DNA of 14,120 nucleotides, taken from assembly GCA_003990745.1 (NCBI GenBank), contig RBNI01004400.1:1-14120 (forward strand), given 5' to 3'. The notes beneath the pieces are model-generated. The model did no database searches. It worked only from the letters and a program-made list of their open reading frames with translations, and was not told where the DNA came from. The first letter of the stretch is position 1; the number at the start of each line of letters is the position of its first letter. The DNA comes from Jimgerdemannia flammicorona (Eukaryota; Mucoromycota; Endogonomycetes; Endogonales; Endogonaceae). This document shows, one piece after another, positions 8,497 through 14,120 of the stretch. Both the position numbers and the translations under genes were made by a program.

Positions 8497-9763
8497 TGCT
8501 CATTGACTGGTGATTTAAGATGAATCCCTCACTTTCAAGCTGAAAAATGAACAATCTCCACAATAACTACTCTGACTACAAGAGTCACCCCTGCAAGAAT
8601 TCAAGATAAAATAGAAATATATCTCCCTACATTCTATGGATATACTACTGAAGAGTCAATTCTGACCTTTATTGAAGACTTTGAACAATTTACTACTATA
8701 CAAGCTCTTGGTGTGGATGTACAATTAGCCCTTCTACTAGTTAGCCTCAGAGAACCTGTCAGAGATAAGTTCAATATAGCCACCATTGCTAATACTGGTG
8801 CAGCCAAACTTGCCAACATGAAGGCCTTCCTCAGAACAATATACTATACTAAAGAGATCAAGCAAGCTCTCAAGGATCAACTTAACACTATCTACTAGAG
8901 ACTCAGTAAAGATCCCAACTCATTCTATACCCAAATCTGTCACCAGATTGTCTTGGCTGGCTATGATGACTATCTCAAGAAACAAATAGCAGATTCAATC
9001 TTTCTCAAAAGAGTTCACCCTGAAATTGCCCTAACAATCTGATCTACTCCAGCTACACTAACTCTTGATCAGAAAGTGATCTTTGTACAGAGATATTAGA
9101 CTACCAGACACTCTGCCAAACACTCAATAGAGAAAATAACTAGCATCAAGATAGAGCCATCAAAGCCAACTAGTATTATACTCACTATAGTTGTAAACAG
9201 ACAACCATTCCCACCTACCCCCAAGGCAACCAAAGTTGACCCAGTGGAGGAACTCGTGAAGCAGTTTATCAAGATGACTATACATCTTGATGATATTGTT
9301 AGAGAAGTCTGAAGTACCAATAGGAGACTAGTGCAGAGATTTACAGCTATTACAGAAGAATACAATATTACATACATACTTCAGATATAAAAAAGAAGGC
9401 CACTATGCAAAGAGTTGCATGACTGAAACAAGATACAAAGTTCAACCAAGCAATGCTAGCAGAACTAGAGAACAAACCAATACAGTAGTCATTGAGGAGA
9501 TTGGTGATACTGATGATGAAGAATACTACGAGGAGCTCAAATTCTACCCTATTACTGAAAGTACTAGAACCCAGTCCAAGCTTTATGATACGAAGAGCAA
9601 TAGCAAGCCAGTTGGAAGACCAAAGAAGACCCTAGCTGTCACTATTCAAAGCAAGATCCAACCTGAGGAGATTGATCAAGATATAGAGTTAGATAAAGCT
9701 GTCTATCAAATTATTGAAGGTACTACTCCAGTCTCAGAAGAAAGCAAAAGCAAGAAGGAATAG
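8497..9763 (+). pseudogene. gag: Gag (capsid plus CCHC zinc knuckle), broken
   Basis: Gag forms the particle and binds the element RNA. The capsid part reads in frame 1 from about 8497: IEIYLPTFYGYTTEESILTF at 8610-8669, VQLALLLVSLREPVRDKF, then DPNSFYTQICHQIVLAGYDD. Stops lie at 8521, 8548, 8896, 9040, 9097 and 9310. Near 9375 the frame shifts to frame 2 and a knuckle follows at 9377-9418 with CCHC spacing, but its first two metal ligands are Tyr (TAC 9377, TAT 9386) in place of Cys; His 9401 and the last Cys 9416 remain. TGC/TGT to TAC/TAT is a G-to-A change. An acidic linker (EEIGDTDDEEYYEELKFY) follows until TAG 9761. The true start codon is unclear. Confidence 0.8.
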
Positions 9764-10400
9764 AAGCTGTACAAGACCAAGATCCACTAGTATGATATCT
9801 ACAAGAATCTCAAGAAACAGAAGGTCAATGCTACTTTTGGACAGTTAGCTGAAGTCTCTGCCTTCAGACAGTAGTTAAGAGTAGGACTTGCAACTACTGC
9901 TAAGAATCAAGAGTACAAGATTATAAAAGCTCACAATGCACAAGAAGATGATCAAGAAGACTTAGACAAAGAATCTGAAGACCAGTACAAGACATCAACC
10001 TATACTCTATGTCAGATCAAAGATTGTATCTTTGATACCATCATTGATACCAGTGCTGGAGGATACCTTATGAACAAGAAGATAATTAACTGCTTAGGCT
10101 GGGATATTGAAGAGTCCACCAAGATAGTTTATGTTACAGCAGATGGTACATGAGCTACCCTCCTTGACAAAATCTGAGAAGTCTCCATCAAGATAAGAGA
10201 AGCTACTATCCTAATAGATGTAATTTTTATAAGTGCCACCAATTATGACATCCTTATTGGCAACTAATGGCTTCACAAGGCCAAGGCCATCATCAATCTC
10301 AATGCCCAGAAGATGCAGATCAACTATAGAGAAAGAAAGATATGAGTCTCTATCAATGTCTACAAAGGAGTTCTACCAGACATAGAGGAAGGAGATGAAG
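9764..10400 (+). pseudogene. pr: Retrotransposon aspartic protease, broken (active site DTS)
   Basis: A retropepsin that would process Gag-Pol. In frame 2 the region shows FDTIIDTSAGGYLMNKK at about 10031, with the catalytic motif D-T-S at 10046-10054 where the family has D-T-G (GGN to AGT, a G-to-A change). It continues KIVYVTADGT, then TNYDILIGN-stop-WLHKAKAIINLNAQKM, the usual flap and second-half pattern. Stops lie at about 10151, 10175, 10265 and 10343. The first 220 bp are a charged linker with two further stops. The protein is in the same frame as the zinc knuckle, so gag and pol may once have been one ORF. Confidence 0.8.
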
Positions 10401-10513
10401 AGAATACAGAAGTCTTCATGTACTTGGTGAATAAGAACAAGAACAAGACACCCAAGCTCACAGATGAGTAGTAGTACAATAAGATTATTAATGGCTATGC
10501 CCTTCAAGGAAAA

Positions 10514-10570
10514 TGCCCCTATGGTACTAGGATGTACTGCTCTAAACACCTGAATGATTGCTGGTCTTGT
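10514..10570 (+). other. Cys-rich linker between protease and dUTPase
   Basis: In frame 2 the codons read CPYGTRMYCSKHLNDCWSC, a C-x7-C-x6-C-x2-C arrangement with a His between, at 10514-10570. Such spacing could bind a metal ion, but I recognise no named finger. It is followed by a charged, probably helical stretch (QKYEQEAAEAKRKAEEDD). All four Cys survive although the gag knuckle lost two. It belongs to the pol linker of this element. Confidence 0.5.
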
Positions 10571-10711
10571 ATCAGTGAAGTCAGGAAAATCCGCTAACAA
10601 AAGTATGAGCAAGAAGCTGCTGAAGCAAAAAGGAAAGCTGAAGAAGATGACCAGCTCCCAGAGCTTCAAGCTGACAGTAATGATAAGGAGGAACAAGAAC
10701 CAGACATCATT

Positions 10712-11121
10712 CTCAAGGTTAAGAAGTTTCACTCTGAAGCCAAGATCCCAGAATATAAGACTGAAGGAGTCATAAGAATGGACCTTGCTAGTATTCAAGA
10801 TGCTACCCTCAAACCACAGACTACTACCCTACTTGGTACTGAAATTGGAGTTAAGTTGCCAGAGAACTATGCCAGAATTATCAAACTAGGAGCAGTCTGA
10901 CCAAAAGTGAAATCTCAGTTGAAGGAGGAGTAATCAACCCTAATTACACTGACAAGATCTTCCTCATAGTCAGAAATCATAACCCTACCACCCTATTCAA
11001 AGTTAAGAAGTATGACAGAATTAGTCAGATGCTGATCCATGAAATCAAGAAGTCTAAGATCACTGAAGCCATCGAACTCATCAAGACTAAGAGAGAAGAA
11101 CAAGGCTTTGGATCTACTGGA
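10712..11121 (+). pseudogene. dut: dUTPase domain inside pol, inactivated
   Basis: dUTPase hydrolyses dUTP to dUMP and pyrophosphate, keeping uracil out of newly made DNA. Five motifs of the trimeric family are visible in order. Motif 1 is MDLASIQDATLKPQTTTL (frame 2, from 10778), followed by LPENYARI. After a one-base frame change near 10880, motif 2 reads RSSLT (10888-10902; family RSGLA). Motif 3 is GGVINPNYTDKI (10924-10959), with Asn 10936 where the catalytic Asp sits. Motif 4 is YDRISQML (11011-11034). Motif 5 is GFGSTG (11104-11121), intact. About 136 codons match the usual size. Several departures are G-to-A changes (Gly to Ser, Asp to Asn). It lies between protease and reverse transcriptase in the same pol region, not as a separate gene. 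Confidence 0.87.
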
Positions 11122-12200
11122 AGAGGAGTCTATGCCACTATCAAGATTACTGAACTTGAGCATAAGAAAGATAAGAACCAGAACAAGCACACATATACCA
11201 TTGGAGAAAACTTTCCTCTGAAAGAACAACTTCTCAAGATCCTGTACCAGAATAAAGAAGTACTTGCTACAGACTTTAGGGATATCTACAATTAAAAATC
11301 CAAGTACTATCATGAAGTTGATACTGATGATACCAAGCCCATCTACCAGAAAGCCAGACTTATATCACTTACCTATAGAGAATGGCTGCGAGCAGTCAAG
11401 GAAATGGAAGAAGCTGGAATCATCAAACAAGCTATCAGTTCCTGGGCTTCACCCATTGTCCTCATCTCAAAGAAAGGAAGCAAGCCTGGAGAGTTTGCAC
11501 CAAGACTCTGCATTGACTACAGGAAGCTCAATACCATCACCAAGAAGGATAGGCAGCTCTTGCCAAATATTCAAGAAATTCTTACCACCCTTGGAAGCAA
11601 AGCCAAATACTACACCACCTTGGATCTGTTCTCAGGCTTCTATCAGATTGGTCTCACTTAAGATGCCAGTAAGAAATCAGCCTTCATCACACCTAATGCC
11701 ACCTATATCTACCTGCAAATGCCATTTGAAATATGCAATGCCCCAGCAAGTTTCCAGTGAATGATGAATAGAGTCTTCAGCAATGAGATTGGAAAATGGC
11801 TCTTTATCTATATTGATGATGTGATCATCTTCAGCAACACTGTATGGAAACATATCAATTATATACAGCTAGCCCTCAAGAAGCTCAAGGAGCATAGCCT
11901 TTACATCAAGCCTAAGAAATGCAAGTTTGCAGCTCAAGAAATTGCCTACCTAGAACACCTCATCAACCAGACCAGAATCCACACAGACCCCATGAATATT
12001 GAGGCTATTGCAGCCTACCTGAGACCCAGAATGACCACAGAAGTCCATGCCTTCCTTGGACTGACCAGCTACTACAGAAGATTCATCAAAGGATACTCTA
12101 ACATTACAGCATCTATCTATGAGCTACTGAAGAAGGAAACCAAATTCAAATGGACCAAGGAATACCAAGAAACCTTCAATGAACTCAAGACTAGGTTGAC
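11122..12200 (+). pseudogene. rt: Reverse transcriptase (Ty3/gypsy), broken
   Basis: Copies element RNA into DNA. Frame 1 is readable throughout. A connector (LEHKKDKNQNKHTYTIGENF) leads to the approach sequence KPIYQKARLISLTYREW, then MEEAGIIKQAISSWASP, LCIDYRKLNTITKKDRQ and TTLDLFSGFYQIGL. The catalytic box YIDD is intact at 11809-11820, followed by KPKKCKFAAQEIAYLEHL and the thumb pattern FLGLTSYYRRFIKGYSNI. Stops lie at 11293, 11659 and 11758. At 11758 CAG-TGA-ATG-ATG stands where the family has an Arg (CGA to TGA). PFEICNAPASF replaces the common PFGLCNAPASF. About 300 residues without an indel make this the best-preserved part. Confidence 0.92.
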
Positions 12201-12640
12201 CTGAGCACCTATCCTCAGAAGACCAGATTGGAACCTAGAATTCATCCTGCAGACAGATGCAAGTACTATATGACTTAGAGCAGTTTTAGCTCAGAAGAAA
12301 GATGGATATAAATATGTCATCTTCTATGCAAACCAAGGTACCCATGGAGCAGAACAAAACTATGAGTTATGCAAGCTTGAATACTTAGCAGTAGTCTGGG
12401 CAGTAGACAAGTTCCACTATTACCTAGCTGGGAAATACTTCACCATTCAAACAGACCATTCTGCTCTTGCCTGGCTATTCCACACTCTAAACTCCAAAGG
12501 AATATATACCAGATAGATCTATAGGCTGTAAGAGTATGACTGTACTGTCAAGCACTGCTCAGAAAGAACCAATACTAATGCTGATACACTCTCAAGAATA
12601 CCTCAAAACACTCTCATCAAGACTATTCAATATGAATAAA
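12201..12640 (+). pseudogene. rh: RNase H domain of pol, broken
   Basis: Degrades the RNA strand during reverse transcription. In frame 1 all four acidic catalytic positions are present: Asp 12256 (QTDAS), Glu 12379 (KLEYLAVVWAV), Asp 12454 (QTDHSALAWLF) and Asp 12583 (NADTLSRIP). Stops at 12202, 12271, 12514 and 12529 interrupt it. The last two sit in R-stop-IYRL-stop-EYD, where the family has Trp and Gln, so TGG to TAG and CAA to TAA fit. The frame ends at TAA about 12637, and the following sequence continues in another frame, implying an indel near 12600-12640. Confidence 0.88.
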
Positions 12641-13605
12641 GAGCTATACTATGGATTAATCAGCTATCTTGAGCAGCAGAAGATGCCCAACCACCTTGAA
12701 CCCTGGACAATCACCATTATTAACCAGACTTGGAAACAGTTTGAACTAGATGACACTACACTCAGAAAAGGAGGAAAGCTAGTAATACCCAAACATAAGA
12801 AGTATAAAGTAATGAAGGAAGTACACAAGCAAGGATATCTAGGAGGAATCAATACATATGATAAGGTAAGAAGAACTATATAGTGGTCTAAAATGGAAGA
12901 AGACCTGTGCCAATTTGTCAAAGGGTGTAATAAGTGCCAAAAACAGAAACAAGATCAGTAAGACCAAGTACCCAGGTCATCAAGAATTGAGCCTATCCCC
13001 TTCCACCACATTGCAATGGATATCATTGGGCCACTACTAGTAACACTATCAGGAAACCACTATATTATAGTTATTATAGACCTCTTTACCAAATAGATAG
13101 AAGTAGGAGCATTACAAGAAGCCAATGTCCTCTCTATTGCTGACTTCCTGCACTGAGAAATCATCTATCACTATAAGACACCAAAGCAAATCACAATAAA
13201 CCATGGCACAGAATTTGTCAATAGATTCTACAAGATAATATATCAGAAAATCAAGATCCAGCACATCAAGACCACTATATACCACTCTTAAGGAAATGGA
13301 TAGACAGAGAGAACCAACAAGATACTCAAGAACATCCTGGCAAAGATCTCAGAGATATATGAGAATTGGGATAACTATCTCCCAACTGCTCTCTCTGTCC
13401 TATAAGACATATGGTCACAGAGCACACACTTTACCTCAAGAGAACTGCTCTTCAGAGAAGAAGATTCTGATGGAACCTCAGCTACAAATCTAGACCTAAC
13501 TTGGAGATGAGTTGATGTAGAAATCAGGAGACTATACCAAATTAGGAAGAAGGCTAAAGATTATATCATCAAGTTATAAGCACTGATAAGAAAGGTTCAT
13601 CCTTT
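12641..13605 (+). pseudogene. int: Integrase, broken and 3' truncated
   Basis: Inserts the DNA copy into the chromosome. In frame 2: an N-terminal zinc-binding region (VHKQGYLGG..., CNKCQKQK at about 12925-12950) in which the second His is Tyr (CAT to TAT). The catalytic core follows, with Asp 13019 (HHIAMDIIGPL), ITINHGTEFVNRFY where Asn 13199 replaces the second catalytic Asp, and Glu 13307 (TERTNKIL). HS-stop-GNG-stop-TER at 13283-13312 stands where the family has two Gln codons. FTK-stop-IE at 13094 marks a lost Trp. Core sequence continues to RELLFREED and RRLYQIRKKAKDYIIKL. Recognisable sequence stops near 13580-13605, where CpG-containing GC-rich DNA begins. No chromodomain or LTR is seen. 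Confidence 0.88.
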
Positions 13606-13680
13606 CACCGGTAACATTCAGGTGACACAAGATTTGGACAACACTTTCTGCGAAGTTTTTGGTGAAAAGCTACTATCAAC
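13606..13680. other. Junction and leader between the truncated element and the GC-rich ORF
   Basis: A short stretch across which composition changes from CpG-free AT-rich to CpG-containing GC-rich DNA. The first CpG is at 13609. No target-site duplication or LTR end could be recognised. The context ATCAACATGG gives the following ATG a good start environment, and an in-frame TGA lies at 13663-13665. Confidence 0.4.
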
Positions 13681-14120
13681 ATGGCGAGCAACGAGCATTC
13701 TGGTGGGCATGGCGGCCAGGGGGGCAGCAGTGCCTTCGGCTGGCAGCAGGTCGGGAGGAGAAGAGGAGATGGTCTGGGGATGCCAGGGCCGTCGGTGGTT
13801 GGAGGTGGCGCTGGGGGTGGGGGAAGAGGCGGACTGAGGCAGAGAGGTGGGGGGAGGGCGACCTTTGCTGACAAGGTCAGGATGGGGAAGATGGCAGCGG
13901 GGCTGGATGGCTGGTTGGGTCTGGGGAAGGCGGTGCTTTGTTCCGGTGGCGAACAGGGAGGACCCCTCATGGGAGCTTCGGTCGGTATGGGGGGAGGGGG
14001 AGTAGGGGTTGGAGATGTGACTGCTGATGGGGCTGTGACGGGGAATCTGGAAAAAAATCCAGATGTGACGGGGGTTGGCAGATCAGGACAGAAGGAGGGC
14101 ACGAGGCCCGGGGACCTGGC
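13681..14120 (+). CDS. Gly-rich open reading frame running off the window, unknown protein
   Basis: From ATG 13681, the first Met after an in-frame TGA (13663), the frame stays open for 146 codons to the edge. It begins MASNEHSGGHGGQGG, then GWQQVGRRRGDG, a Gly-rich basic part, RATFADKVRMGKMAAGLDGW, and a second Gly-rich region. A basic, Gly-rich N-terminus with a GWxxVGRR-like start and an FADKVR motif recalls ORF1 proteins of some fungal non-LTR retrotransposons, but this is a weak likeness. The opposite strand also has a long Pro-rich frame (13605-14102), as GC-rich DNA often does; I prefer the + frame for its start context and less monotone composition. It could also be a host exon. Confidence 0.42.
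   Translation, partial: MASNEHSGGHGGQGGSSAFGWQQVGRRRGDGLGMPGPSVVGGGAGGGGRGGLRQRGGGRATFADKVRMGKMAAGLDGWLGLGKAVLCSGGEQGGPLMGASVGMGGGGVGVGDVTADGAVTGNLEKNPDVTGVGRSGQKEGTRPGDL

Larger units (their letters stand above)
6922..13605 (+). mobile_element. Decayed, 3'-truncated Ty3/gypsy LTR retrotransposon with an embedded dUTPase
   Basis: Domains run on the + strand: extra ORF, gag with zinc knuckle, protease, dUTPase, reverse transcriptase, RNase H, integrase. Integrase after RNase H defines the Ty3/gypsy order. The coding frame changes only about three times (near 9375, near 10880 and near 12600-12640), yet roughly three dozen stops interrupt it. Where the family residue is clear, stops and replacements are mostly explained by C-to-T or G-to-A changes. 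CpG is nearly absent inside (7 counted from 6061 to 13600) but present on both sides. Pol ends about 13605, shortly after the integrase core, and no 3' LTR follows. The element cannot be autonomous. The left limit is set at the candidate LTR and is uncertain. Confidence 0.85.

Noticed and set aside
9371..9380. Programmed frameshift between gag and pol
   Set aside because: The shift falls just before the gag zinc knuckle, not after it, and no slippery site stands out. A one-base indel is simpler.
10554..10775. Plus-strand frame of 73 codons over the pol linker
   Set aside because: A lysine/serine-rich shadow of the frame that links the Cys-rich cluster to the dUTPase.
7256..13605. Stop-codon reassignment, since stops interrupt otherwise coherent frames
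   Set aside because: All three stop codons occur, at places where the family has Gln, Arg or Trp, and the host genes use normal stops. Mutation explains it better.
13605..14102. Long Pro-rich frame on the minus strand
   Set aside because: It is the complement of a Gly-rich GC-biased frame and extends into the integrase junction. Likely a shadow, although it cannot be fully excluded.

Overview
The window looks like nuclear DNA of a filamentous ascomycete (probably Pezizomycotina). Three compact genes have the sequence style of ascomycete Exo70, Spc24 and Cox9. They carry short GT-AG introns (100-246 nt), pyrimidine-rich leaders and long T tracts in introns and UTRs. The organism is inferred from protein style only; no marker gene fixes the species.

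Layout. Positions 1-5059 are gene-dense, fairly GC-rich host DNA. It holds the 3' part of an exocyst EXO70 gene (+), a complete four-exon kinetochore SPC24 gene (+), a small intronless cytochrome c oxidase subunit 9/VIIa gene (-), and an intronless gene (-) for a membrane protein with about eight membrane segments. SPC24 and COX9 converge; COX9 and the membrane-protein gene are in tandem on the minus strand. Positions 5060 to about 6060 hold no gene I can support. From about 6060 to 13605 the DNA changes: it becomes AT-rich and almost free of CpG (I counted 7 CpG in about 7.5 kb). It begins with two tandem-repeat arrays (units of 15-17 bp and exactly 14 bp) and continues with a badly decayed Ty3/gypsy LTR retrotransposon on the + strand.

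The retrotransposon reads: candidate 5' LTR with TATA box, an unrecognised ORF upstream of gag, gag with a zinc knuckle, aspartic protease, a Cys-rich linker, a dUTPase domain, reverse transcriptase, RNase H and integrase. It carries roughly three dozen in-frame stops but few frameshifts. Most changes are readable as C-to-T or G-to-A transitions, and several hit catalytic residues (protease DTG to DTS, dUTPase Asp to Asn, integrase Asp to Asn, zinc-knuckle Cys to Tyr). This points to RIP-like and/or methyl-CpG-deamination decay. The dUTPase between protease and reverse transcriptase, and the extra ORF upstream of gag, are the most unusual parts.

The element breaks off near 13605, just after the integrase, with no 3' LTR. 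From there to the window end the DNA is GC-rich and CpG-containing and holds an open Gly-rich reading frame (+) that runs off the edge. It may be the start of a younger nested element or of a host gene.
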